Positions 1 to 8,833 of a stretch of 64,000 nucleotides of DNA are shown here, piece after piece; positions within the stretch are counted from its first letter, which is position 1, and the number at the start of each line of letters is the position of its first letter. This DNA is from Burkholderia sp. OK233. GTDB lineage: Bacteria > Pseudomonadota > Gammaproteobacteria > Burkholderiales > Burkholderiaceae. The stretch spans positions 3,596,001 to 3,660,000 of the forward strand of contig NZ_OCSR01000001.1 of the NCBI RefSeq assembly GCF_900230185.1. Direction: 5' to 3'. The notes under the pieces were generated by a model. That model was not told the origin of the DNA. It searched no databases and saw nothing but the letters and a program-made list of their open reading frames with translations. The translations under genes were made by a program, and so were the position numbers.

Positions 1-1139
1 TCAACCCACTTCAATCCGACCAGCCCGAGCACGAGATAAACGAGCCCAGGCGTAGCCGCAGTCAACGGCGCAGGCCACGTATTCAACGTGCCGATATGCG
101 AGAACAGCGTATTGAACAGCTGGAAACTCATCCCCAGCATAATCCCGCCGAAAACCTTCATCCCCACCACGCCGGCACGCGTATGCAGATACGCAAACGG
201 CAGCGACAACACCAGCATCACGAACACCGCGAACGGATACAGCAGCTTGCGCCACAGCGCGATTTCATACCGCTGCGTGTCCTGATGATTTTCGGTCAAA
301 TGCTGGATGTAGCGGAACAGGTTGAACATCGACATCCGGTCCGGCGACACCAGCAGCACCGACAAGATCTGCGGCGTCAGTTCCGAACGCAGCGAATACT
401 CAGGCAACGCCACCTGCTTCGCACGGTACACCGGATTCAACGCATCGGCCGGCGTGCCCGGAGGAGGGGGGACGTCGATCAGTTGCGTGTCGGTCACGTC
501 GGTCAGTTGCCAATGACCCGGCGGCTGATATGTGCCGCTTTTCGCAATCCGCACGTTCGAGAGACGGAACTTCGAATCGAATTCGTAGATGCGCACGTTG
601 CTGATCGTCGCGTCCGGCTTCAATTCGCCGACGTTGACGAAGCGCGTCACCTGCTCGCCGTCCGCGCGCGCCGTGAGCGTGTCCTTCACCCATACACCCG
701 ACTCGAAGTTGCTCGATACCGACGACCCCAGTGCCTCGAGCCGCACGCGTTCCGACAACTGATCCGTGTAGGGGCCGACCACTTCGCCGATCAGGTAAGT
801 CAGGAACACGAGCGGAATGCCGATTTTCATGAGCGAGCGCAGCGCCTGATTGGTGGCGAGGCCGGACACGCGAAAAATCGTGTACTCGGAGTTCGCCGCC
901 ATTTGCGCGAACACGTAGATCGCGCTGATCAACGCAGCAACCGGAATGATTTCGTAGAAGCGCGACGGCGTTTGCAGCGCGACGCGCAGCACCGCGTACT
1001 GGAGCTTGTAGTTGCCGTGGCCGACGGAATTCAGTTCGTTGATCAGGTCGAAGAAGAAGAACAAACCCGAAAACGCGAACAGAATAAAGATGAACGTGAG
1101 ATAGATCTGACGCGCGAAGTACCTTTCATAGATGCGCAT
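1..1139 (-). CDS. lptG: LptG, LPS export permease (3' end outside window)
   Basis: Inner-membrane permease of the LptB2FG ABC complex that extracts lipopolysaccharide from the inner membrane and passes it to the LptC-LptA bridge. The reading frame starts at the ATG at 1139 (MRIYERYFARQIY), shows a hydrophobic N-terminal block, a soluble middle region and a C-terminal hydrophobic block ending in LVGLKWV, and is still open at base 1, so only the last few residues are missing. It begins 3 bp after the lptF stop codon, so the two permeases are one operon. The YjgP/YjgQ-family pattern and the pairing with lptF make this secure. Confidence 0.93.
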   Translation of the reverse strand, partial: MRIYERYFARQIYLTFIFILFAFSGLFFFFDLINELNSVGHGNYKLQYAVLRVALQTPSRFYEIIPVAALISAIYVFAQMAANSEYTIFRVSGLATNQALRSLMKIGIPLVFLTYLIGEVVGPYTDQLSERVRLEALGSSVSSNFESGVWVKDTLTARADGEQVTRFVNVGELKPDATISNVRIYEFDSKFRLSNVRIAKSGTYQPPGHWQLTDVTDTQLIDVPPPPGTPADALNPVYRAKQVALPEYSLRSELTPQILSVLLVSPDRMSMFNLFRYIQHLTENHQDTQRYEIALWRKLLYPFAVFVMLVLSLPFAYLHTRAGVVGMKVFGGIMLGMSFQLFNTLFSHIGTLNTWPAPLTAATPGLVYLVLGLVGLKWV

Positions 1140-1142
1140 CGG

Positions 1143-2240
1143 TCAGGCCCCCTGCGAACGGCTGAACATCGCCCGCGTGAATAGCGGCCGGTTGCGCACG
1201 CGCAGCCAGAAGATGAACACGACGATCGCCGCCACGATAACGTGCAGGCCCACCAGTCCAACCCCGAACGACATCCTGCCTTGCTCGATCCATGCCTGCA
1301 CTACGTTCAACAGATTGGAATACGTCAGATAGATCAGGACGGCCATCACCAGATTGATCGTGCGGCTGCGCCGCGGATTCTGGTGCGCAAGCGGAATCGC
1401 CAGCAGCATCAGGTTGATCGCGATCAGCGGCAGCCCCGCGCGCCAGGCGAATTCGGCGAGATTGTCGTCGGTGGGGTTACGCAGGAGCGTGAGCGTGGGC
1501 AAGCTGGTGGTAGTGGGCGTATTGACGACCGGCTGGCTCTGGATCTTCAGGCCGTAGCGTTCGAATTCCATGATGCGGAAATCGGGGTGGCCCGGTTCGC
1601 CGTCATAGCGGCGGCCGTTTTCCAGCACGACAAAGCGGTCGCCGTTCTTATGAGTTTCGGTGTGGCCGGTTTTCGACACGACCACGTTGACCTTGCCGTT
1701 CTCCGTACTGGTCACGAAGACGTTCTCGACACGCGCCTGGTCGGGCGACATCTTTTCGATGAAGAACACACGGTGGTTGGTGGTCGACTCGCGGAACTGA
1801 CCCGGCGCGAGCAGCGAGACTTCGTCGCGTTGCTGGAAACGCGCGCGCAGCAGCTTGTTCTGCTGGTTCGACCACGGCCAGCCGACGAACACGAAGAACA
1901 TGATGAGAATGATGATCGGCGTGGAGAAAATGGCGATCGGCTTGATGAATTGCGTCAGGCTGACACCGGAGGACAGCCACACGACCATCTCGGAGTCTTT
2001 GTACCAACGTGTCAGGACGAACAGGATCGACACGAACAGGGTCGCGACGAGCATGATCGCCAGGTAGCCGATCACAGTTAGGCCGATCAGGACCAGCACG
2101 TCGCGCGGGTCGATCTCGCCCGAGGCCGCGAGGCCGACGATGCGGATCATCATCGTCGTCAGCACGAGCGTGAGGAGAACCATGAACACGGCACCAGCCG
2201 TATACGCGAGTTCGCGCTGGAGGGAGCGTTCGAAGATCAT
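1143..2240 (-). CDS. lptF: LptF, LPS export permease
   Basis: Partner of LptG in the LPS-extracting ABC transporter. The 365-residue protein starts MIFERSLQREL and has hydrophobic segments near residues 13-35, 50-75 and 95-120, a soluble region (about 130-260, the jellyroll domain in this family) that includes the GQFRESTTNHRVFFIEK stretch, and three further hydrophobic segments at the C-terminus. Length and layout are those of the YjgP/YjgQ family. It is the first gene of lptF-lptG and is divergent from pepA, with about 137 bp between the two starts. This neighbourhood is also found in other proteobacteria. Confidence 0.95.
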   Translation of the reverse strand: MIFERSLQRELAYTAGAVFMVLLTLVLTTMMIRIVGLAASGEIDPRDVLVLIGLTVIGYLAIMLVATLFVSILFVLTRWYKDSEMVVWLSSGVSLTQFIKPIAIFSTPIIILIMFFVFVGWPWSNQQNKLLRARFQQRDEVSLLAPGQFRESTTNHRVFFIEKMSPDQARVENVFVTSTENGKVNVVVSKTGHTETHKNGDRFVVLENGRRYDGEPGHPDFRIMEFERYGLKIQSQPVVNTPTTTSLPTLTLLRNPTDDNLAEFAWRAGLPLIAINLMLLAIPLAHQNPRRSRTINLVMAVLIYLTYSNLLNVVQAWIEQGRMSFGVGLVGLHVIVAAIVVFIFWLRVRNRPLFTRAMFSRSQGA

Positions 2241-2377
2241 TATTGATGATGAGGTGGGGCGCTCTCAGTGACGCACGGATTGGTTCCCGTCACGCCTCCG
2301 GTGCAGCCGCCGCGGGAAAAATAGCGGATAATTGCGGCTTTCATCCTAAGCCCAGATTTTATCCGAGGACAAGCGCG

Positions 2378-3934
2378 ATGGACTTTAGCATAAAAGCCTG
2401 TGATTGGACCAAAGGCTCGTCAAACGGTTTCCTGACCGGGAAATCCGATTGCATCGTAATCGGCGTGTTCGAGTCGCAAACGCTCTCGGGCGCTGCGCTG
2501 GAGATCGACGCGGCCACCAAGGGCCTCCTGACCCGCGTCATCAAGGCCGGCGACATGGACGGCAAGGCCGGCACCACGCTGTTCCTGCACGAAGTCTCAG
2601 GCATCGGCGCTTCGCGCGTGTTGCTGGTGGGCCTCGGCAAGCAGGATGCTTTCAGTCAGAAAGCCTACGGCGAAGCCGTGCGGGCCGCCTGGCGCGCACT
2701 GCTTGGCACCAAGATCGTCCAGGTCACCTTCACGCTCGCCCAGCTGCCGATCCTCGAGCGCACGGCCGATTGGGGCGTGCGCGCCGCGATCCTGGCGCTG
2801 CGCGAGTTGAGCTACCGCTTCACGCAGATGAAGAGCAAACCGGACAACGCGCCGCGCGCCTTGAAGCGCATCGTGTTCAGCGTCAACACCGGCGACGAGA
2901 AAGTCGCCAAGCTCGCGGCCAAGCAGGGCGCCGCGCTTGCCAACGGCATGGATCTGACGCGCGACCTCGGCAACCTGCCGAGCAACGTCTGCACGCCGAC
3001 CTATCTTGCCAACACCGCGAAGAAGCTCGCCAAAGACTGGAAGCTGAAAGTCGAAGTGCTCGGCGAAAAGCAGTGCGAAGCGCTGAAGATGGGCTCGTTC
3101 CTGTCGGTCACGGCCGGCTCGGTCGAACCGGCTCAGTTCATCGTGCTGCAGTACCACGGCGGCGGCGCGAAAGCCGCGCCGGTGGTGCTGGTCGGCAAGG
3201 GCGTCACGTTCGACACCGGCGGTATTTCGCTGAAACCGGGCGAAGGCATGGACGAGATGAAGTACGACATGTGCGGCGCCGGTTCGGTGCTGGGCACGTT
3301 GCGCGCCGTCGCCGAAATGGGCCTGAAAATCAACGTGGTCGGCATCATCCCGGCCGTCGAGAACATGCCGTCGGCCACCGCCACCAAGCCGGGCGACATC
3401 GTTACCAGCATGAAGGGCCTGACGATCGAAGTGCTGAACACGGACGCCGAAGGCCGGCTCATCCTGTGCGACGCGCTGACCTATGCCGAGCGTTTCAAGC
3501 CGGCGGCGGTGATCGACATCGCCACACTCACAGGCGCTTGCATCATCGCGCTGGGTCATCACAACAGCGGTCTGTTCTCGAAAGACGACGCGCTGGCGGG
3601 CGAACTGCTCGATGCCTCGAGTGAAGCGTCTGACCCGGCCTGGCGCCTGCCGCTCGACGACGAGTATCAGGAACAGCTCAAGTCGAACTTCGCGGACCTG
3701 GCCAACATCGGTGGCCGTCCGGCGGGCAGCGTGACGGCGGCGTGCTTCCTGTCACGCTTCACTGAAGCGTATCCGTGGGCTCATCTGGACATCGCCGGCA
3801 CCGCGTGGAAGAGCGGCGCGGCGAAGGGTGCCACCGGCCGCCCTGTGCCCTTGCTCGCGCAGTTCCTGATCGACCGGGCCGCGGACGGTAGGGCCGCTGA
3901 CGGTCGGGCCGCGGACGGTCGCGCTGCACAATGA
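2378..3934 (+). CDS. pepA: Leucyl aminopeptidase PepA (M17 family)
   Basis: Cytosolic di-zinc aminopeptidase that removes N-terminal residues from peptides; in E. coli PepA also binds DNA. The start is the ATG at 2378 (MDFSIKACDW), preceded by GAGGA; the open frame reaches back to 2243 but without a better start. The 518-residue protein has the M17 metal-binding and active-site segments: GKGVTFDTGG at about 273-282 (K274, D279) and the signature NTDAEGRL at 354-361. Odd feature: the C-terminus carries a tandem RAADG repeat after the normal family end (FLIDRA), which lengthens the protein by about 15 residues. holC follows, as in many proteobacteria. Confidence 0.97.
   Translation: MDFSIKACDWTKGSSNGFLTGKSDCIVIGVFESQTLSGAALEIDAATKGLLTRVIKAGDMDGKAGTTLFLHEVSGIGASRVLLVGLGKQDAFSQKAYGEAVRAAWRALLGTKIVQVTFTLAQLPILERTADWGVRAAILALRELSYRFTQMKSKPDNAPRALKRIVFSVNTGDEKVAKLAAKQGAALANGMDLTRDLGNLPSNVCTPTYLANTAKKLAKDWKLKVEVLGEKQCEALKMGSFLSVTAGSVEPAQFIVLQYHGGGAKAAPVVLVGKGVTFDTGGISLKPGEGMDEMKYDMCGAGSVLGTLRAVAEMGLKINVVGIIPAVENMPSATATKPGDIVTSMKGLTIEVLNTDAEGRLILCDALTYAERFKPAAVIDIATLTGACIIALGHHNSGLFSKDDALAGELLDASSEASDPAWRLPLDDEYQEQLKSNFADLANIGGRPAGSVTAACFLSRFTEAYPWAHLDIAGTAWKSGAAKGATGRPVPLLAQFLIDRAADGRAADGRAADGRAAQ
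3875..3931 (+). repeat. 15-bp tandem repeat encoding RAADG at the PepA C-terminus
   Basis: Three full 15-bp units (3875-3889, 3890-3904, 3905-3919) of the type CGGGCCGCGGACGGT, plus a partial fourth, encode RAADG-RAADG-RAADG-RAAQ just before the pepA stop. Units 1 and 3 are nearly identical; unit 2 has synonymous changes. The repeat keeps frame, so copy-number change would lengthen or shorten the tail without disrupting the enzyme. Confidence 0.9.
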
Positions 3935-3986
3935 CGCATTGCAGTAAGGTTGCGGGCGTCGCTGTAGACGCAAAGCGGAGCCGCCG

Positions 3987-4403
3987 ATGACGAGAATCGA
4001 TTTCCATTCGAACGTCGGCGATTCGCTGCTGTATGCGTGCCGCCTGATCCGCAAGGCGTATCAGGCGGGCCAGCCGACCATTGTGCTGGCCGAGCCCGAG
4101 CGTCTGCGGGCTTTCGACGAGCAGTTGTGGACCTTCTCGCCCCTCGACTTTGTGCCGCACTGCATGGCGGGCACGCCGCTCGCGGCGCAAACGCCAATCG
4201 TGCTGGCGTCGAACCTCGATGATGTGCCGCACCATCAGGTGCTGCTCAATCTCGGCGCCACGGTGCCGGCGCAATTCGCGCGCTTCGAAAGATTGCTGGA
4301 AGTGGTCGGTAACACACACGACGAACTCGCGGCGGGCCGCGAACGCTATCGTTTCTATCGCGATCGCGGCTATGCTTTGAACAACTACAAGCAAGGCAGC
4401 TAG
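3987..4403 (+). CDS. holC: DNA polymerase III chi subunit HolC
   Basis: The chi subunit of the clamp-loader complex, which links DNA polymerase III to single-stranded-DNA-binding protein. The 138-residue protein (MTRIDFHSNVGDSLLYACRL) shows the family N-terminus and the central PLDFVPHCMAG segment. Its size is normal (about 140 residues). It lies 52 bp behind pepA on the same strand, an arrangement common to many proteobacteria, and is followed by the DUF2486-like gene. No oddities seen. Confidence 0.93.
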   Translation: MTRIDFHSNVGDSLLYACRLIRKAYQAGQPTIVLAEPERLRAFDEQLWTFSPLDFVPHCMAGTPLAAQTPIVLASNLDDVPHHQVLLNLGATVPAQFARFERLLEVVGNTHDELAAGRERYRFYRDRGYALNNYKQGS

Positions 4404-4508
4404 GCCCCCAGCTACGTCCTGTTTGGCCCGCGTCGCGTGGTGTTTTGTCGGATGGATTCGACGCGCGCGCGGCCTGCCTCAGCTTGGACTCAAACACGGA
4501 GAGCGCGC

Positions 4509-5198
4509 GTGTCCGATCCTAACGATAGTTCGATCCCGGTTCTGAACGAGATTCTCGTGCCGGGCAATCCTGCCCAGACCCGTCATACGGAGGGCGGCGC
4601 AGCGGCGCCGGCTACCCAGCCAGTGTCCGATCCCGCGACTGCGCAAGAACCGGTCCCTACGCCGGAGCCCAGGCACGAGCCTGAGCCGGTGCTTGCGCCA
4701 GAAACCATGCAGGCGCCAAAGGAGCCGACGCTCGCGCCGGAGCCCGCGCATGTGTCGGAAGAAGCGCATCCTGCCGAGCACGCTCACCCGAAAAAGCGTT
4801 CGAGGGCGCACCACGCTTCCGATCACCGGCACGGGCATGAGCATGAGCCGGCCTTTGCGCCGTCAGCGGGCGTTTTCGACCGGGCCGAACCGCATGCGCC
4901 GATCGAGGCGGGCACGATCGTGCCGCCGGATATCGCTCACGAAGCACTCGCACAGCCGCAACCGAATCTCGATGCCGATGTCATCGCCGAACGTCTGCGT
5001 GGACGGTTCGCGGGTTTTCTGACGGGCGAGGGGCGCGGCATCATCGAAGCACGTTGCCGCGATGCGTTGCAGGATCACACGTCCTGGCTCGTCAACCAGA
5101 TCACGCGTGAAGTGGCGCTGGCGCTGGAGACTGAATTGACCGGCTGGGTCAGGGAAGCGGTCGATCAGGAGATCGCCCGGCGCTCGGGCAGCGCCTGA
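4509..5198 (+). CDS. DUF2486-like protein, Pro/Glu/His-rich with a conserved C-terminal domain
   Basis: Function unknown. The preferred start is the GTG at 4509 (VSDPNDSSIPVLNEI), because GGAG lies about 6 bp upstream; the open frame reaches back to 4437 without a ribosome-binding site. The 229-residue protein begins with a short motif (SIPVLNEILVPG), continues with a long low-complexity stretch (about residues 30-130) rich in Pro, Glu, Ala and His, and ends in an ordered helical region (LDADVIAERLRGRF to the C-terminus). The layout recalls the DUF2486 family seen behind holC in Burkholderia; that family name is from memory. No signal peptide is visible. Confidence 0.72.
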   Translation: MSDPNDSSIPVLNEILVPGNPAQTRHTEGGAAAPATQPVSDPATAQEPVPTPEPRHEPEPVLAPETMQAPKEPTLAPEPAHVSEEAHPAEHAHPKKRSRAHHASDHRHGHEHEPAFAPSAGVFDRAEPHAPIEAGTIVPPDIAHEALAQPQPNLDADVIAERLRGRFAGFLTGEGRGIIEARCRDALQDHTSWLVNQITREVALALETELTGWVREAVDQEIARRSGSA

Positions 5199-5281
5199 TC
5201 ATCGCCGAGGGCGCGCCGTTATCCGGGCGCTCTCACCGCTTTCATCAAGCGGCGTTCATTTGAGTTTTCGTTCAAGTGTGG

Positions 5282-5623
5282 TTATTTGAGCGTCATCACC
5301 CAGCTCGCCAGCGTAGCCGCCTGATCGGGCGTGAGTTGCGTATTCGCGGGCATTGGCACCGCGCCCCACACGCCCGTGCTGCCATCCAGAATCTTGTGCT
5401 TCAGATAGGTGGCGGCATCGTCGCGGCCGGCATATTTCGCGGCGACGTCATGCAGCGCCGGTCCCATGAATGGACGCGTCACCGAGTGGCAGCTCATGCA
5501 GTTCTGCTGCTGCGCCAGCGCGAGGGCGGCGGGCGCCTCCGCGTGCGCCGCCGGACTGCCAGCGCTTAACATTGCGCTCAGCACGCTGGCCGCCGCAAGC
5601 GCTGCATACGACATTGATTTCAT
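5282..5623 (-). CDS. Periplasmic class I cytochrome c (c551/c552 type)
   Basis: Small electron-transfer haem protein. The 113-residue product has a signal peptide (residues 1 to about 28, ending AAHA), one haem-binding motif C42-M-S-C45-H46, and a likely distal axial ligand M91 in VPMPAN. This spacing and size fit monohaem c551/c552 proteins. It is a single gene, convergent with the DUF2486-like gene and lying downstream of ilvD on the same strand but behind a terminator hairpin, so it is probably transcribed alone. Its redox partner cannot be inferred from the neighbours. Confidence 0.92.
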   Translation of the reverse strand: MKSMSYAALAAASVLSAMLSAGSPAAHAEAPAALALAQQQNCMSCHSVTRPFMGPALHDVAAKYAGRDDAATYLKHKILDGSTGVWGAVPMPANTQLTPDQAATLASWVMTLK

Positions 5624-5676
5624 TATGGTCTCCGTCGGTGCAGGTGCCCGACTCGTGGTGCACGCATTATAAAAGG

Positions 5677-5708
5677 AAAGGGGCGCACGGTTTCCCGTGC
5701 GCCCCTTT
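5677..5708 (-). terminator. Terminator hairpin downstream of ilvD
   Basis: Perfect 14-bp inverted repeat AAAGGGGCGCACGG / CCGTGCGCCCCTTT around a 4-nt TTTC loop, 110 bp after the ilvD stop. On the minus strand it is followed by CCTTTTAT, a modest T-rich tail; on the plus strand by GCGCTTTTTC. It separates ilvD from the cytochrome gene. Confidence 0.75.
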
Positions 5709-5818
5709 GCGCTTTTTCGTAACTGACGCAGCCGATGTGGCGTCGAGCGCTGCTACGGGTCCGCCCCGGCGAATCGAGGTGAATCGAGGCGGATCAGCGT
5801 AGCGTGCTCAATGCCCGC

Positions 5819-7492
5819 TTAGCCCGTCACTGCGCCCTTGTTGGCCGGCAGCGCCAACGCGGAGTACTTCGCCAGCACGCCACGCGTGTAACGCGGCTTC
5901 GGTTGCTGCCATCCCGCGCGGCGGCGTTCCAGTTCGGCGTCGTCGATGTTCAGTTGCAGGAGCAGCTTGTGCGCGTCGATCGTGATCGAGTCGCCTTCCT
6001 GCACGAACGCGATCGTTCCGCCCACGAAGGCTTCCGGCGCGACGTGACCGACCACCATCCCCCACGTGCCGCCCGAGAAGCGGCCGTCGGTGATGAGGCC
6101 GACGGTTTCGCCGAGCCCCTTGCCGATGATCGCGGACGTGGGCGCGAGCATTTCCGGCATGCCGGGGCCGCCCTTCGGGCCGAGGTAGCGCAGCACGACC
6201 ACGTCGCCGGCAACGATCTTGTCGGCCAGAATGGCTTCCAGCGCGCTTTGCTCGTCGTCGAACACGCGGGCCGGGCCGGTGATGACCGGGTTCTTCAGGC
6301 CGGTGATCTTGGCGACGGCGCCGTCGACGGCCAGGTTGCCCTTCAGGATCGCGAGGTGGCCTTCCTTGTACAGCGCCTGCGCGATCGGGAAGATCACCTG
6401 CTGATCGGCGCGCGGCTTGCTCGGCACGTCCTTCAGTTCTTCGGCGATCGTCCTGCCGGTGATCGTGATGCAATCGCCGTGCAACATACCTGCGTCGAGC
6501 AGGATCTTCATGACTTGCGGAATGCCGCCGGCCTTATGCAGATCGGTCGCCACGAACTGGCCCGACGGCTTCAGGTTGCAGATCACCGGCACCTTCTTGC
6601 GCATGCGCTCGAAGTCTTCGATGGTCCATTCCACCTCGGCCGCGTGGGCGATCGCGAGGAAGTGCAGCACGGCGTTGGTCGAGCCGCCCGTGGCCATGAT
6701 CACGGCCACCGCGTTTTCGATCGACTTCTTCGTGACGATGTCGCGCGGCTTCAGATCCTTCTTGACCGCTTCGACCAGCACACGTGCCGATTCGGCTGCC
6801 GAGTCGACCTTTTCCTGGTCGGGATTGGCCATCGTCGACGAGTACAGCAGCGACATGCCCATCGCTTCGAACGACGAGCTCATCGTGTTGGCGGTGTACA
6901 TGCCGCCGCACGAACCCGTGGACGGGCACGCGTTCTTTTCGACCCCTTCGAAATCTTCCTGCGACATCCGGCCGGCCGTGAATTCGCCCACTGCTTCGAA
7001 CGACGACACGATGGTCAGGTCGGTGCCCTTCCAGTTGCCCGGACGGATCGTGCCGCCATACACGTAGATGCTAGGCACGTTTGCCCGCAGCATGCCGATC
7101 ATGCCGCCAGGCATGTTCTTGTCGCAGCCGCCGATCACGACCACGCCGTCCATCCACTGGCCTTGCACGCACGTCTCGATACAGTCGGAGATGACTTCGC
7201 GCGAGACGAGCGAATACTTCATGCCTTCCGTGCCCATCGACATGCCGTCCGAAATCGTCGGCGTGCCGAAGATCTGCGGATTCGCGTCGGCGCCCTTGAC
7301 CGCGGCGACGGCTGCGTCGGCCAGGCGCTGCAGGCCGGCGTTACACGGCGTGATGGTCGAGTGGCCGTTGGCGATGCCGATCATCGGCTTGTCGAAATCT
7401 TCTTTCTGATAGCCAAGTGCGTAGTACATCGAGCGGTTCGGCGAACGCGCCACGCCTTGCGTGATGTTCTTCGAACGACGGTTGTATGCCAT
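5819..7492 (-). CDS. ilvD: Dihydroxy-acid dehydratase IlvD
   Basis: Fe-S dehydratase of branched-chain amino acid synthesis, converting 2,3-dihydroxy-isovalerate or -3-methylvalerate to the 2-oxo acid. The start is the ATG at 7492 (MAYNRRSKNITQG): GGAG sits 6 bp before it, while the in-frame TTG at 7504 lies upstream of that site and is unlikely. The 557-residue protein has the cluster-binding cysteines in STITPCN, GGCDKNMPGG and CPSTGSCGG, and the C-terminal TDGRFSGG segment. Length is normal for the short IlvD class. Divergent from a LysR gene 225 bp away, a common regulatory pairing. Confidence 0.97.
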   Translation of the reverse strand: MAYNRRSKNITQGVARSPNRSMYYALGYQKEDFDKPMIGIANGHSTITPCNAGLQRLADAAVAAVKGADANPQIFGTPTISDGMSMGTEGMKYSLVSREVISDCIETCVQGQWMDGVVVIGGCDKNMPGGMIGMLRANVPSIYVYGGTIRPGNWKGTDLTIVSSFEAVGEFTAGRMSQEDFEGVEKNACPSTGSCGGMYTANTMSSSFEAMGMSLLYSSTMANPDQEKVDSAAESARVLVEAVKKDLKPRDIVTKKSIENAVAVIMATGGSTNAVLHFLAIAHAAEVEWTIEDFERMRKKVPVICNLKPSGQFVATDLHKAGGIPQVMKILLDAGMLHGDCITITGRTIAEELKDVPSKPRADQQVIFPIAQALYKEGHLAILKGNLAVDGAVAKITGLKNPVITGPARVFDDEQSALEAILADKIVAGDVVVLRYLGPKGGPGMPEMLAPTSAIIGKGLGETVGLITDGRFSGGTWGMVVGHVAPEAFVGGTIAFVQEGDSITIDAHKLLLQLNIDDAELERRRAGWQQPKPRYTRGVLAKYSALALPANKGAVTG

Positions 7493-7717
7493 GGGGAACT
7501 CCAATCTGTTTTGTTTTGATCCGTGCTGCGTGTGCGGGGCTCAGGTGCTGCCACAGAGGCGGCGCTGACGCTGCCAATGCGTTGCCGGCGGCGTCGGCCG
7601 ATACGGCGGTTCAGGTCAGTTCAGTTTAGTTCCGACGCGTTGCGCAAGGGTGCAGTTTTGCGAAGCGCGTGTCCAATATATTATTCAGGCTCGATTAGGT
7701 CGTAAAATGTATTAATC

Positions 7718-8701
7718 ATGTTGCCTGCCATTCCTGACCTGCGCCAATTGCGCTATTTCGTGACCGTTGCCGAAGAAAAGCACTTCGGGCGGGCCGCCGC
7801 GCGTCTTTCCATGACGCAGCCGCCGTTGTCGCAGGCGATTCGGGCACTGGAGGAAACACTCGGCGTCGAGTTGTTCGCGCGCACCAAGCGCTCGGTGGAG
7901 CTGACCCCGGTGGGCGCTGACCTGTTGCCCGAAGTGCAGCGCCTGCTGGCGAGCGCCGAGGGGCTGAAGCCGCTGGCGCAAAGCCTCGCGCGAGGCGAGG
8001 CCGGGGCGCTGTCGCTGGCCTTCGTCTCGACGGCCGATTACGGCCTGCTGCCGTTGCTGCTGCGCGATTTCGGCGCGCGCCATCCACGGGTGCGCCTCGA
8101 ACTGACTGAAGCCACCAGCGACGTGCAGATTGACGAACTGGTGGCCGGGCGCATCGACGCAGGCCTCGTGATCGCGCCGTTACCGTCGCGCCATGCCACC
8201 CAGCTCTCGTGGTTGCCGATCGCCCGCGAGCCGCTGGTGATCGCGATGTCGACGGACATGGCTGAGCGGATGGGCAGCGCCGCCGGCTCGAAGGCTGACC
8301 CGCACGCGGAGTGGCTGGACACGCCCATCAGCCTGCGCGACGTTGCCGACGAGCCGCTCGTGATCTTCCCAAGACGTCTGGCGCCAGGCTTTTATGACAT
8401 CATTATGGATTGCTACGGCGTGGCGGGCCTTGCACCCCGGGTCGGCCAGGAGGCGATCCAGATGCAGACGATCGTGAGCCTCGTGTCGGCCGGGATGGGC
8501 GTCGCACTGGTGCCGCAATCGTTGCGTAACCTGCGCCGCACGGGTGTTGTGTACCGGCCGCTCTCCGAATCGGTGCCGGCGATCGAGACGGGCCTGGTCT
8601 GGCGCACGGCGGAGGTGAGTCCGGTGTTGGCCGGCTTCATCGAGATCGTGCGAGCGCACGCGGGCACCATGGAGGCGCAGTTCGCAGCGCCTCGTGTTTA
8701 G
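7718..8701 (+). CDS. LysR-family transcriptional regulator divergent from ilvD
   Basis: DNA-binding regulator of 327 residues. The N-terminal winged helix (about 8-66; LRQLRYFVTVAEEKHFGRAAARLSMTQPPLSQ) is typical, followed by a periplasmic-binding-protein-like effector domain (about 95-300). It is transcribed away from ilvD across a 225-bp AT-richer gap that contains an ATATATTAT-type stretch near 7677, a plausible place for LysR half-sites. Control of ilvD is inferred only from the divergent arrangement; the effector is unknown. Confidence 0.88.
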   Translation: MLPAIPDLRQLRYFVTVAEEKHFGRAAARLSMTQPPLSQAIRALEETLGVELFARTKRSVELTPVGADLLPEVQRLLASAEGLKPLAQSLARGEAGALSLAFVSTADYGLLPLLLRDFGARHPRVRLELTEATSDVQIDELVAGRIDAGLVIAPLPSRHATQLSWLPIAREPLVIAMSTDMAERMGSAAGSKADPHAEWLDTPISLRDVADEPLVIFPRRLAPGFYDIIMDCYGVAGLAPRVGQEAIQMQTIVSLVSAGMGVALVPQSLRNLRRTGVVYRPLSESVPAIETGLVWRTAEVSPVLAGFIEIVRAHAGTMEAQFAAPRV

Positions 8702-8833
8702 GCGCGACGCTGCGCGAACGCATTGCAAGCGGAACCGTCCAACGCATGCGCCGCATGATGCGCACACCGCCGGCTGCTACTTGAAACTCGACTAGAAATC
8801 CGCTTCTGAACCTGAACTGCCCATAACAACACG

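Noticed and set aside
5804..7519. 571-codon frame on the plus strand opposite ilvD
   Set aside because: Same kind of shadow: Arg/His/Ala-rich, no domain; the minus strand encodes a complete IlvD.
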